Positions 53,005-61,596 of a stretch of 64,000 nucleotides of DNA are shown here, in pieces. The stretch's first letter is position 1. Every line of letters starts with the position of its first letter. The position numbers and the translations under genes are program-made. Source of the stretch: an uncultured Carboxylicivirga sp. Lineage in GTDB: Bacteria; Bacteroidota; Bacteroidia; Bacteroidales; Marinilabiliaceae. The stretch covers positions 4,712,001-4,776,000 of the forward strand of contig NZ_OY771430.1 in NCBI RefSeq assembly GCF_963674565.1. Direction: 5' to 3'. The notes below the pieces were generated by a model that saw only the letters and a list, made by a program, of their open reading frames with translations, did not search any database and was not told the DNA's origin.

Positions 53005-54456
53005 ATGTTAAAACAGAATTTACAACAAAAGCTTCTTCAAAAGTTATCACCGCTTCAGATACAGGTGATAAAACTGCTTGAGATACCTACAGCTCAGCTT
53101 GAGCAACGTATTAAAAAGGAAATTGAAGAGAATCCTGTATTAGAGTTAGAGCGCGAACAACCAGCAGATCCTGATAGTGATGATCAGGATTATAAGGAGC
53201 CTGAAAACGAGCGAGATGAGATGTCGATTGATGATTACATCACTGATGAAGATATTCCGGCTTATAAACTTCAACAAAGAAACTTCTCCAAGGATGATAA
53301 GCATGAAGATATTCCGTTCTCAAACGGTACCACTTTTCATGAACATCTGATAGCCCAATTAGGGCTCCGCAGGCTTACCGAACGTCAGCATGAGATTGCT
53401 GAATATATTATTGGTAACATTGATGAGGATGGATACCTGCGTCGTGAAGTCGATGAGATTATTGATGACCTTGCATTTGCTCAAAATATTGAGGTTGATG
53501 AACGAGAAGCTCTTGATGTTCTAGAGATTGTTCAGGATTTCGATCCGGCAGGCGTTGGTGCGAGAGATTTACAGGAATGTCTGTTGCTGCAAATCAGCAG
53601 AAAAGACAGAACCATTCCTGATGTTGAGAATGCCTTTCAGGTATTAAAATATCACTTCGAAGAATTTACCCGTAAACACTACGATAAAATAACAAAACGA
53701 CTTCATATTGATGAAGATGAGTTGAAGGATGCTTTGGCAGAAGTACTAAAGTTGAATCCGAAACCAGGTAGCTCATATAGCAATACCATGAGTAAAACGG
53801 TTCAACACATCATTCCCGATTTTATTTTGGATGTTGAGGATGAGAAGTTTCAGCTTAGTCTGAATAACAGAAATGTGCCTGAGTTGCGTATCAGTAATAC
53901 ATATTCTGATATGCTGGAAGACTTTAGTGCTAATAAGAAGAATCAAACCGAAGATAAGAAGAATGCTGTTATGTTTGTGAAGCAGAAACTTGATTCGGCA
54001 AAATGGTTTATTGATGCTATAAAGCAAAGACAAAATACTTTAATAACGGTGATGGAAGCAATTCTTGAGTATCAGAAAGAGTATTTTGTTGAAGGTGATG
54101 AAACAAAGATGAAGCCAATGATTTTAAAGGATATTGCAGATGTTACTAATCTGGATATCTCAACTATATCAAGAGTTTCGAACAGTAAATATATTCAAAC
54201 ACATTTTGGAATCTTCGCTCTTAAATATTTCTTCTCCGAAGGTATGCAAACCGATACCGGAGAGGAAGTAAGTACCCGCGAAATCAAAAAGATTCTCGAA
54301 GAATGTATTGAGAATGAAGATAAGCGAAAGCCGTTGACAGATGATAAACTGGCGAGTATCTTGAAAGAAAAATCATATAATATTGCACGTCGTACTGTGG
54401 CAAAATATCGTGAGCAGTTAGGTATTCCAGTGGCACGACTAAGAAAAGAGCTATAG
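53005..54456 (+). CDS. rpoN: RNA polymerase sigma-54 factor
   Basis: 483 residues in the sigma-54 layout. Region I is glutamine- and leucine-rich (LKQNLQQKLLQKLSPLQIQVIKLLEIP), region II is acidic (about 48-90), then come the core-binding domain, a helix-turn-helix (LDISTISRVSNSKYIQTHFGIFALKYFFSEG) and the RpoN box ARRTVAKYRE near the C-terminus. All parts are intact. It works with AAA+ enhancer-binding activators, none of which lies in this window. A PAP2-like gene follows after nine bases. Confidence 0.96.
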   Translation: MLKQNLQQKLLQKLSPLQIQVIKLLEIPTAQLEQRIKKEIEENPVLELEREQPADPDSDDQDYKEPENERDEMSIDDYITDEDIPAYKLQQRNFSKDDKHEDIPFSNGTTFHEHLIAQLGLRRLTERQHEIAEYIIGNIDEDGYLRREVDEIIDDLAFAQNIEVDEREALDVLEIVQDFDPAGVGARDLQECLLLQISRKDRTIPDVENAFQVLKYHFEEFTRKHYDKITKRLHIDEDELKDALAEVLKLNPKPGSSYSNTMSKTVQHIIPDFILDVEDEKFQLSLNNRNVPELRISNTYSDMLEDFSANKKNQTEDKKNAVMFVKQKLDSAKWFIDAIKQRQNTLITVMEAILEYQKEYFVEGDETKMKPMILKDIADVTNLDISTISRVSNSKYIQTHFGIFALKYFFSEGMQTDTGEEVSTREIKKILEECIENEDKRKPLTDDKLASILKEKSYNIARRTVAKYREQLGIPVARLRKEL

Positions 54457-54465
54457 CTGTCTGAA

Positions 54466-55071
54466 ATGAAAATTTTTTCCAGAGTAATCTCAACCATATT
54501 TCACCCTTTGTTAATTCCAACTATTGGGTTATTTCTGATTTTTAATGTAGGTGGACATTTCTCATACATGCCTATTGAGCATCAGCGGATTGTCTATTTG
54601 ATAGTCTTTTTAAGTACTTGTATTCTTCCTTTAAGCCTGATTCCATTGTTTCTCCTTTTAGGCGTTATCAAATCGGTTTATATGGAAGAAAGAAAAGAAC
54701 GTTTATTACCAGTTGCCTTCACAGGTTTGTTTTATTTGCTAGGTTATTATTTTCTTATCAGATTTCCGGTTGTACCTTATTTTATAAAAGGGTTTATGCT
54801 GGCTACCCTGTTAACCATTATTGTTTCAATGGCAGTGACATTCTTCTGGAAGATTAGTATGCATATGATTGGTATCGGTGGTCTTACAGGTGCAATGTTA
54901 GCTTTATCCATGCGTTTTGGTCTGGATATATGGATTGTATTCTCTTCCGTTGTGCTAGTATCCGGATTTGTTGGTGGTGCAAGGTTGTACCTAAATGCAC
55001 ATACCCCTACTCAAGTTCATGTCGGATTTTTTCTCGGGTTTTTGATGGTATTCTGGGGAATATTAATGTAG
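54466..55071 (+). CDS. PAP2-like membrane protein with altered active site
   Basis: 201 residues with about six helices. The overall plan and the second half recall type 2 phosphatidic acid phosphatases: ISMHMIGIGGLTGAML in the place of the PSGH motif and GGARLYLNAHTPTQVHVGFFLGF in the place of SRxxxxxHxxxD. In the last motif the Arg and His are kept, but the Asp that activates His is Gln. MEERKERLLP could stand for the first basic motif. Acting on undecaprenyl or other lipid phosphates is possible, but activity is uncertain. Directly downstream of rpoN. Confidence 0.6.
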   Translation: MKIFSRVISTIFHPLLIPTIGLFLIFNVGGHFSYMPIEHQRIVYLIVFLSTCILPLSLIPLFLLLGVIKSVYMEERKERLLPVAFTGLFYLLGYYFLIRFPVVPYFIKGFMLATLLTIIVSMAVTFFWKISMHMIGIGGLTGAMLALSMRFGLDIWIVFSSVVLVSGFVGGARLYLNAHTPTQVHVGFFLGFLMVFWGILM

Positions 55072-55078
55072 AGTATAA

Positions 55079-56020
55079 TTAGAAACCCAAACGTCTCAAC
55101 ATCTTATACCACCACGAAGGTTCATAATTCTTTATTAATTCAAGATAATTATTAAGTGCAATAATCATTTCACCACTAGATTGATATCGTTCATTAATTC
55201 CTTTGGATAAAATATCATCAATGGTATCATAATCAAGCATTCTTGGTGGTTTTGGGAAAGATGATTTATACGAAGCTTTATGAATTATCTCAAAAAATTC
55301 ATCCCTCATAGTTGGCCTTTTCTTAATTGGATAGGTTAACTGGAGATGTAATAACATTTCAGGGTTACAGTCGCAATAGGGGGCACTACCTGCAATCATT
55401 TCATATAAAAGAATACCTATTGCCGAAATATCACTCGATGGTTTTAATAAATGAAGTCGATTTAATAGTTGCTCCGGAGGGCTATAAATTAATGTAAAAC
55501 GGTTTCGCAGACCTTTCTCTACAGGGAAGCATAATGATTGTTCAAAATCGATTAGAAGTATATTTTCAGGCTTCCATTCCGTTGGAGTTTCACTTTCCTT
55601 ATGCTTAACTATAATATTAGCTGGTTTAAGATCAAGGTGAAGAACATTTGATTGGTGGAGAAGATCAACAGCTTTTAAAAGTTCGATGGTAAGTTGTATA
55701 AAGAAACGCTCACTTACCTTATGGTAAATCGATCTTGTGTCAAGTATAGTTTTAAGACTCGTTCCCTGGTGATATTCCCGCACAACATATTGGTCACCGG
55801 AATCATTTATTAATTCCAGTGTCTTGGCAATTGAATGATGATTTATTTTCGAAAATCTTTCGAAGGATTCAAGATATCCATGGTTTTTATGTTTAACTTT
55901 TTTGATCACTACCTTAAGATTATCCGACTTTCTGGATGCTATGAATAATCCGTTTGATATTTGATCTTCAATATTATAATTACCTGAAAGAATCTGTAAG
56001 TCCATAGATTTATTTTTCAT
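55079..56020 (-). CDS. Eukaryotic-like Ser/Thr protein kinase, divergent
   Basis: Start set at the ATG at 56020, giving 313 residues. The kinase fold is recognisable: VVIKKVK holds the ATP-site lysine, LHLDLKPANII is the catalytic loop (HxDLKPxN), LLIDFEQS replaces DFG by DFE, SPPEQ takes the place of APE, and SSDISAIGILLYEMIAGSAPY is the F-helix region. The glycine-rich loop is degenerate (ISNGLFIA instead of GxGxxG). There is no membrane segment or extracellular sensor; a short C-terminus ends MLRRLGF. It diverges from the carotenoid operon. Active or regulatory status is undecided. Confidence 0.8.
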   Translation of the reverse strand: MKNKSMDLQILSGNYNIEDQISNGLFIASRKSDNLKVVIKKVKHKNHGYLESFERFSKINHHSIAKTLELINDSGDQYVVREYHQGTSLKTILDTRSIYHKVSERFFIQLTIELLKAVDLLHQSNVLHLDLKPANIIVKHKESETPTEWKPENILLIDFEQSLCFPVEKGLRNRFTLIYSPPEQLLNRLHLLKPSSDISAIGILLYEMIAGSAPYCDCNPEMLLHLQLTYPIKKRPTMRDEFFEIIHKASYKSSFPKPPRMLDYDTIDDILSKGINERYQSSGEMIIALNNYLELIKNYEPSWWYKMLRRLGF

Positions 56021-56062
56021 AAGCAATTAACTAAATGACTTACTTAATTCCAAATGAAGATT

Positions 56063-56150
56063 GTTTAAATGATTAGTTATAAAATATTTTCTATTTCGGA
56101 TGAACTTATCTTTTATTTCGATGTTTAATAATTACAAAAAATAATTAAAC
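56063..56150. promoter_or_regulatory. Repeated GTTTAA elements between the kinase gene and crtI
   Basis: GTTTAAATGATTA begins at 56063 and GTTTAATAATTAC at 56123, 60 bases apart. The second also forms an inverted repeat GTTTAAT (56123-56129), 14 bases, ATTAAAC (56144-56150), ending five bases before crtI. Possible operator of the carotenoid operon; the DNA is very AT-rich, so chance is not excluded. Confidence 0.3.
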
Positions 56151-56154
56151 AAAA

Positions 56155-57624
56155 GTGAGCAATAAAAAAGTAATAATTATCGGTGCCGGATTTTCATCTT
56201 TATCAGCTGCCTGTTATTTGGCTCAGGCGGGTTATTCTGTAACTGTTTATGAAAAGAATAACTATGCAGGAGGTAGGGCCAGACAACTTAAGAAGGACGG
56301 ATTCACTTTTGATATGGGGCCAACTTTTTATTGGATGCCAGATGTGTTTGAATCTTTTTTTGCTGATTTTAATTATAAACCTGAAGATTTCTACGCTTTA
56401 AAAAAGCTTGATCCTGCTTATGAAGTTTTCTTTGATGAAGATCACTCCGTGAAAATTTCAGCTGACTTTGAAGAAATTAAACAAACCTTTGAAAATATTG
56501 AAGCCGGGAGTTCTTTTAAACTTCAAAAGTTTATCTCTGAGGCAGAATCAAATTACGAAATAGCCATCAAAGATTTGGTTTATAAACCGGGTCAGAATAT
56601 TATGGAGATTGTAACTCCACAAACGGCATTAAAGCTAGGTTCATTTATTAGTACTATTCAAAAGAGAGTAAAAAGGGTTGTCAAGAGTTCGGAATTGAGA
56701 AAGATTATTGAATTCCCGGTATTGTTTTTGGGTGCAAAACCATCAACGACACCTTCCTTTTACAGTTTTATGAATTATGCTGATTTTAAACTTGGAACCT
56801 GGCATCCTCAGGGTGGTATGTTCGAGGTGGCAAAAGCCATGCAGAAATTAGCAGAGAAATTAGGTGTTGAAATTGTGCTGGATAGCCCGGTTAAGGAGAT
56901 AATTGTTGAAAATGGTAATGCCTGTGGAGTAATTGTTAATGATGAAAAGTTTACAGCTGACATTGTTTTGAGTGGGGCTGATTATCATTTTACTGAACAA
57001 TTGTTACCTCAAAAGTATCGGCAATATTCTGAAAGTTATTGGGGTAATAAAACTTTTGCTCCTTCTGCTTTATTGTTTTATGTAGGCTTTGATAAAAAAC
57101 TGATCAATATTTCGCATCATACGCTGTTTTTCGATGTAGACTTTGAAAAACATGCTGAAGCTATTTATGACAAGAAAAGTTGGCCTGAGGATCCACTATT
57201 TTATGCCAGTTTTCCGAGTATTTCAGATCCAAGTGTTGCACCAGAAGGCAAAGAGGCTGGAATATTTCTGATTCCTATTGCTGCTGGTTTGGATGATTCT
57301 GATCAAATAAGAGAGAAATATTTTAATATTATTATTTCAAGACTAGAAAAGTTAACTAAACAAAAACTTCTGGACCATGTTTTATTTAAAGAAACATATG
57401 GTGTAAGCGACTTTGTATCTGACTATAATTCGTACAAAGGAAACGCATATGGTTTAGCAAATACTTTGTTGCAAACACATGTTTTGAGACCCAAATTAAA
57501 AAGTGGTAAGGTGAAAAATCTTTATTTCACCGGACAGTTGACCGTTCCAGGACCGGGAGTTCCGCCTTCATTGATTTCCGGTAAAGTTGTTAGTTCATTA
57601 ATTACTAAAACCAGAAAACCATGA
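56155..57624 (+). CDS. crtI: Phytoene desaturase
   Basis: 489-residue FAD-dependent carotene desaturase that turns phytoene into lycopene. It begins with GTG at 56155. FAD motif VIIIGAGFSSLSAACYLAQAGYSVTVYEKN, then GGRARQLKKDGFTFDMGPTFYWMPDVFE, and the C-terminal LYFTGQLTVPGPGVPPSLISGK typical of CrtI. Single copy, so it is taken as the four-step desaturase; spheroidene- or neurosporene-type products cannot be excluded by sequence alone. Overlaps crtB by four bases (ATGA). Confidence 0.93.
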   Translation: MSNKKVIIIGAGFSSLSAACYLAQAGYSVTVYEKNNYAGGRARQLKKDGFTFDMGPTFYWMPDVFESFFADFNYKPEDFYALKKLDPAYEVFFDEDHSVKISADFEEIKQTFENIEAGSSFKLQKFISEAESNYEIAIKDLVYKPGQNIMEIVTPQTALKLGSFISTIQKRVKRVVKSSELRKIIEFPVLFLGAKPSTTPSFYSFMNYADFKLGTWHPQGGMFEVAKAMQKLAEKLGVEIVLDSPVKEIIVENGNACGVIVNDEKFTADIVLSGADYHFTEQLLPQKYRQYSESYWGNKTFAPSALLFYVGFDKKLINISHHTLFFDVDFEKHAEAIYDKKSWPEDPLFYASFPSISDPSVAPEGKEAGIFLIPIAAGLDDSDQIREKYFNIIISRLEKLTKQKLLDHVLFKETYGVSDFVSDYNSYKGNAYGLANTLLQTHVLRPKLKSGKVKNLYFTGQLTVPGPGVPPSLISGKVVSSLITKTRKP

Positions 57625-58457
57625 AACAGTTGTTTGATAAATCAAGCTATAGCTGTAGTAGATTGGTGACGAAAACCTATAGTACATCATTCTCAAAAGC
57701 AATCACTCTTCTTGCTCCTTCTGTCAGGCCAGCTATCTATGCCATTTATGGATTTGTCAGATATGCTGATGAAATTGTCGATACTTTCGATTCATACAAT
57801 CAGGATGAGTTATTTAACGAATTTGAGGAGAATTACAAAAAAGCGCTTGATCGAAAAATTAGTATGAATCCAATCCTAAATGCTTTCCAGGAGATAGTTC
57901 ATCAGTATAAATTATACAATCTGGTGGATGATTTTATGATAAGTATGCGAATGGATTTGTATAAAACCAACTATAAAACAGTTGAAGAATATGCCGAATA
58001 TATTTATGGTTCGGCGGATGTGGTTGGTCTAATGTGTCTGAAGGTTTTTGTTAAAAGTGACGAAAAACGTTATGCTGAGTTGGAGCCATTTGCAAGAAGA
58101 TTAGGTTCAGCTTTTCAAAAAGTCAATTTTTTGCGTGACTTGAAAGATGATACCCTAAATTTAGGAAGATCTTATTTTCCAAATCTTCAGAATTATACTC
58201 TCAACGAGGATACAAAAAAGGATATTATAAAAGACATTGAAGCGGATTTCAAAGAAGCCTACAAAGGAATTGTTCGTCTACCGATGGAAGGCCGTTTAGG
58301 GGTTTATCTGGCTTACAGATATTATATGCGTTTGCTAAGAGAATTAAAAGTAACGGATAGTAAGAAAATAATGAAAGAAAGGGTACGGGTTAATAATTTT
58401 TTCAAGATGGAAATTCTTTTAAAAGCATATGTTCGATATAAGTTAAACATTTTGTAA
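57621..58457 (+). CDS. crtB: Phytoene synthase
   Basis: 278-residue squalene/phytoene synthase that condenses two geranylgeranyl diphosphates. The Asp-rich substrate sites are YADEIVDTFD (about 49-58) and LRDLKDDTLNLGRSYFP (about 171-187); AYGSADVVGLMCLKVF-like sequence lies between. The GGPP synthase gene is not in this window. Its TAA is followed directly by the ATG of the next gene, so the operon is translationally compact. Confidence 0.94.
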   Translation: MKQLFDKSSYSCSRLVTKTYSTSFSKAITLLAPSVRPAIYAIYGFVRYADEIVDTFDSYNQDELFNEFEENYKKALDRKISMNPILNAFQEIVHQYKLYNLVDDFMISMRMDLYKTNYKTVEEYAEYIYGSADVVGLMCLKVFVKSDEKRYAELEPFARRLGSAFQKVNFLRDLKDDTLNLGRSYFPNLQNYTLNEDTKKDIIKDIEADFKEAYKGIVRLPMEGRLGVYLAYRYYMRLLRELKVTDSKKIMKERVRVNNFFKMEILLKAYVRYKLNIL

Positions 58458-58892
58458 ATGCCCACTTTTGCGTTAATAAGTGTCCTGTTTTTATCAGGTA
58501 TAGAGGCTGATGCGATTAGGTTGGCCTATCATAATATTGATAGTGACGATAAACTAAACAAGTTCATATCAATATTGGATACATGTGAACTAAATATTAA
58601 AGATGCTTATCTGGCATCGGCTTATATGCAAAAAGCGCAATATGTTGTGTCTCCTTATCGTAAATTACAGTTTTTCAATAAAGGGAAGAAGCTTCTTGAA
58701 AATTATATTGAGAAATACCCAAATTGCATTGATGGAAGATATGTTCGTTATTTAGTTCAGACAAATGCCCCTTTTTTTCTTGGATATTCATCTAATAAAG
58801 CAGAGGATAAGAAATTTATTACGAATGAATTAGGTCAGGCATTAATTGGAGATGAAGTGAAGGTTTTAATGAACAAGAATATTAATCAATAA
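58458..58892 (+). CDS. Uncharacterised protein inside the carotenoid operon
   Basis: 144 residues, placed with no spacing after crtB and one base before crtZ. The N-terminus (MPTFALISVLFLSGIEADA) is a short hydrophobic stretch that could be an export signal. The rest is helical, with a TPR-like feel: AYLASAYMQKAQYVVSPYRKL, FNKGKKLLENYIEKYPNCIDGRYVRYLVQTN, then APFFLGYSSNKAEDKKFI. I recall similar small proteins of unknown function in Bacteroidota, with the RYxRYLxQ...PxFLGY...DKxFI pattern. No catalytic residues. Its position suggests a role in carotenoid synthesis, placement or membrane assembly; that is inference only. Confidence 0.75.
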   Translation: MPTFALISVLFLSGIEADAIRLAYHNIDSDDKLNKFISILDTCELNIKDAYLASAYMQKAQYVVSPYRKLQFFNKGKKLLENYIEKYPNCIDGRYVRYLVQTNAPFFLGYSSNKAEDKKFITNELGQALIGDEVKVLMNKNINQ

Positions 58893-58893
58893 A

Positions 58894-59376
58894 ATGGTAC
58901 TTATGGTGTTTTTATATATTCTAATAGTCATTCTTACTTTCTTATTGATGGAAGGAATAACATGGTTTACTCACAAATACATTATGCATGGTTTTTTGTG
59001 GGTATTGCATGAGGATCATCATGATTTACTGCATGAAACAACCTTTGAGAAGAATGATTCGTTTTTTATCATTTTTGCCACACCTAGTATTCTGCTATTC
59101 TATTTTGGTTTTAATCCAGTTTTAAACTTTATGTTCTTTATTGGCTTGGGTATTTTCTTTTATGGAATAGCATATTTTCTCATACATGATGTATACATCC
59201 ATCATCGATTTAATTGGATGAAGAATGTTGAGCATACTTACTTCAAAGGATTATGGTTAGCGCATAAGAGTCACCATAAAGGAGGAAAATGTTTCGGTAT
59301 GCTTTATGTACCCAAAAGATTTATGGAAGAGGCCAAACATTTGTCAGTTCAGGAGATTAAAAGCGGACTGATTTGA
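58894..59376 (+). CDS. crtZ: Beta-carotene hydroxylase
   Basis: 160-residue membrane di-iron hydroxylase that adds 3-hydroxyl groups to beta-carotene, giving zeaxanthin. The four histidine motifs are complete: HKYIMHG, HEDHHD, HDVYIHHR and HKSHHK. Hydrophobic helices lie at about 2-22, 54-72 and 77-97. Its TGA stop overlaps the TTG start of crtY by four bases (TTGA). Confidence 0.94.
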   Translation: MVLMVFLYILIVILTFLLMEGITWFTHKYIMHGFLWVLHEDHHDLLHETTFEKNDSFFIIFATPSILLFYFGFNPVLNFMFFIGLGIFFYGIAYFLIHDVYIHHRFNWMKNVEHTYFKGLWLAHKSHHKGGKCFGMLYVPKRFMEEAKHLSVQEIKSGLI

Positions 59377-60077
59377 ATTGGCAAAATCTGACATATCTGT
59401 TTGTTGATTTGAGTTGTATTGTAATACCGCTCATTGCCAGCTTTTATCCAAAACATCCTTTTTATAAAGAATGGAAGTATTTTTTACCGGCCAATTTCTT
59501 GATTGGGTTATCATTCATCATCTGGGATTATTTTTTTACTGAAGCTGGTATCTGGGGATTTAATCCGGATTATCTTACAGGACTATATATCTTCAATCTC
59601 CCGATTGAAGAAATCTTATTTTTTATATTTATTCCTTATGCATGTGTTTTTACCTGGTATGCATTAAAATATTTGCTTCGTCAAAACTTTCTCAGAAATA
59701 TTGAAAGATCATTAAGCCTGATTATGGCTATTTTTTTAATCGGCTTGGCAATTATAAGTTATAATCGACTGTATACTTTTATAACTTTTTTATCTACAGG
59801 AATATTTCTGTTAACCATTTATTTTAGTCGTACTAGTTTAGCCTGGATATATTTATCTTATTTGTTAATTATACCCTTTTTTCTGGCAAGTAATGGAATT
59901 CTAACCGGCTCCTGGATAGCAGAACCAATTGTTTGGTATAACAATCAGGAGAACCTTGGAATTAGGATAGGAACAATACCTGTTGAGGATAGTATTTATG
60001 GTTTTTTATTAATTGCCTTGAATATTCAACTTTATAAGTGGATTAAACAATGGGCAACAAAAAAGGTCATTGAATAA
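59373..60077 (+). CDS. crtY: Lycopene cyclase, fused CrtYcd type
   Basis: 234-residue membrane protein with two lycopene-cyclase domains in tandem, the heterodimeric CrtYc/CrtYd type joined in one chain. Each repeat ends in a Pro-x-Glu-(E/D) motif: FFTEAGIWGFNPDYLTGLYIFNLPIEEILFF and IRIGTIPVEDSIYGFLL. About seven helices. The start is TTG at 59373, overlapping crtZ; no ATG occurs before residue 118, so a rare start codon coupled to crtZ is the only reasonable reading. It cyclises lycopene to beta-carotene. Confidence 0.9.
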   Translation: MNWQNLTYLFVDLSCIVIPLIASFYPKHPFYKEWKYFLPANFLIGLSFIIWDYFFTEAGIWGFNPDYLTGLYIFNLPIEEILFFIFIPYACVFTWYALKYLLRQNFLRNIERSLSLIMAIFLIGLAIISYNRLYTFITFLSTGIFLLTIYFSRTSLAWIYLSYLLIIPFFLASNGILTGSWIAEPIVWYNNQENLGIRIGTIPVEDSIYGFLLIALNIQLYKWIKQWATKKVIE

Positions 60078-60091
60078 TCAATGACCTTTTT
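60060..60091. terminator. Bidirectional terminator at the end of the carotenoid operon
   Basis: AAAAAGGTCATTGA pairs with TCAATGACCTTTTT around an ATAA loop; the stem overlaps the last codons and stop of crtY and lies before a convergent gene. Confidence 0.9.
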
Positions 60092-60110
60092 TTATATCGT
60101 ATGTAAATTC

Positions 60111-60554
60111 TTACTGCATTTGTTTTACCAGCGACATCACTGCTTTAGCGCAACCTTCCTGGCCTCCTTTGAAAGAGAATAATAGGTTATAAACCCCTGC
60201 TTTTCGACAAACAAAACTAAACTCATCGAATGTTTTGCCATTATATAAATTGCTGGCAAGAACCTTTGTGTCTTCTTTATCTTTTAATTGCATCACAACC
60301 TTATCAACATTGGATATTCCATTGGCAACGTTGAATTTATATTGTGTGTTGCTATTTAAGAAAATAGAAAACTTAATATATCCAGTTTTTACATCTTTCT
60401 TTTCTTTAATAAGTTCGATTGTAAAATCTTTGATGTATTGACTGCTTCCCATTTCTTTCAAAGCTTCCTTTAATAAGTCATCGCCACATTGTGCGTGACC
60501 TGCAAAAGCAAATGCTGTTAATAGAAATAGTAGTGTATATAATGACTTCTTCAT
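60111..60554 (-). CDS. Small exported protein of unknown function
   Basis: 147 residues with a standard signal peptide (MKKSLYTLLFLLTAFAFAGHA, cleavage about 21). The mature part is about 126 residues with three cysteines (CGDDLL, FVCRKAG, GCAKAVM), and strand-rich segments such as YIKFSIFLNSNTQYKFNV and AGVYNLLFSFKGG. No catalytic motif. It might be a beta-sandwich protein of the periplasm, but I do not recognise the family. Convergent with crtY; the lipoprotein gene lies upstream on the same strand, 68 bases away. Confidence 0.7.
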   Translation of the reverse strand: MKKSLYTLLFLLTAFAFAGHAQCGDDLLKEALKEMGSSQYIKDFTIELIKEKKDVKTGYIKFSIFLNSNTQYKFNVANGISNVDKVVMQLKDKEDTKVLASNLYNGKTFDEFSFVCRKAGVYNLLFSFKGGQEGCAKAVMSLVKQMQ

Positions 60555-60622
60555 GTTCGTAATTTTATGTGGATCAGTAAAATTAATGTGACAAAAATAA
60601 ACTTTTTAAAGATTATTCAAAT

Positions 60623-61540
60623 TTATGACACAATGAATTCACGTAAAGCATTGATCTCAGCGATAATGGCTGTTACTTGCTCAGGTGTAATTTCAATATG
60701 GCTGATCTCATCCTGAATGATAACCAGTTTACCATCTTTCTCAACGGTAGTTGGTTCACCAACTTCAGTTGTAATCTTAACATCTTTATAAGCCTCTTTC
60801 AAATTACCAAGCTGATCAGCTAATTCTGAAAAATTTGGTTGACTGCTATAGTTCTTCAAAATAATTTCAAGAATATTAATGATGTCTTTCTGCTCACCGA
60901 TTCGCTTGATTAAACTTTCATCATTTGTTTGCTCAATAACTTTTCCTGTAATGTATAAACCTTCAATCCAAGCTCCTGTAATAATAAGGGATGATACATT
61001 GCTACGATTTTGACTGCGAAGGTAAGAATCCATCTTATTGAAGCTGGAAATAGAGATCTGCATCAATGAATCAAGATTATTACTATTGGTTGCAAGTCTT
61101 TTTAATGAATTAAAATCAAAAAACTGACCAACCTTGATGCCTTCTGCCAATGATTTTACTGCAACCAGATAATCAATTACAATTGTGTTTTTGTCAAATG
61201 TATTAATGTAACCCAAATCAGCACTATAAACACCAAGATTCAAAGCTCTTTTAAAGCTTGTGTTGTATTGATCGGTTTGGTTAGTGCTATTTAAAATCCT
61301 TTGTGAGAACTCGACTCCGGTTGACTTAATTAAAGCTGCCATTTCAACAGGAGAAGAGATATTTTGAATTACATCACTCATTACCTCCTGTGAAAGCTCA
61401 AGTGGTGCTGTGTTAGCCAATGAATCATTAAAAGTTAGTTCGTCAGATGACGATCCGCCCTTATTCGATGATCCTCCACAAGCAGTCATTAAAAATACAC
61501 CTGCTAGTGTAAGGGTTAAGTAAGTGAACTTTTTTAACAT
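60623..61540 (-). CDS. Lipoprotein of unknown function next to an ABC transporter
   Basis: Start set at the ATG at 61540, because MLKKFTYLTLTLAGVFLMTAC is a lipoprotein signal with the lipobox LMTAC; the frame runs on upstream but adds nothing sensible. 305 residues. After a Gly/Ser linker the protein is mostly helical: LSQEVMSDVIQNISSPVEMAALIKSTGVEF, LNLGVYSADLGYINTFD and a C-terminal helix ITPEQVTAIIAEINALREFI. I do not recognise a named domain. It starts 56 bases after the transporter gene, so the two may form one operon; a shared role in cell-envelope transport is inferred. Confidence 0.75.
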   Translation of the reverse strand: MLKKFTYLTLTLAGVFLMTACGGSSNKGGSSSDELTFNDSLANTAPLELSQEVMSDVIQNISSPVEMAALIKSTGVEFSQRILNSTNQTDQYNTSFKRALNLGVYSADLGYINTFDKNTIVIDYLVAVKSLAEGIKVGQFFDFNSLKRLATNSNNLDSLMQISISSFNKMDSYLRSQNRSNVSSLIITGAWIEGLYITGKVIEQTNDESLIKRIGEQKDIINILEIILKNYSSQPNFSELADQLGNLKEAYKDVKITTEVGEPTTVEKDGKLVIIQDEISHIEITPEQVTAIIAEINALREFIVS

Positions 61541-61596
61541 ATTTGTAAATTTTAATTTCATTTTAGCTTTGTTATACACGGTATACCTGGAAAAGG

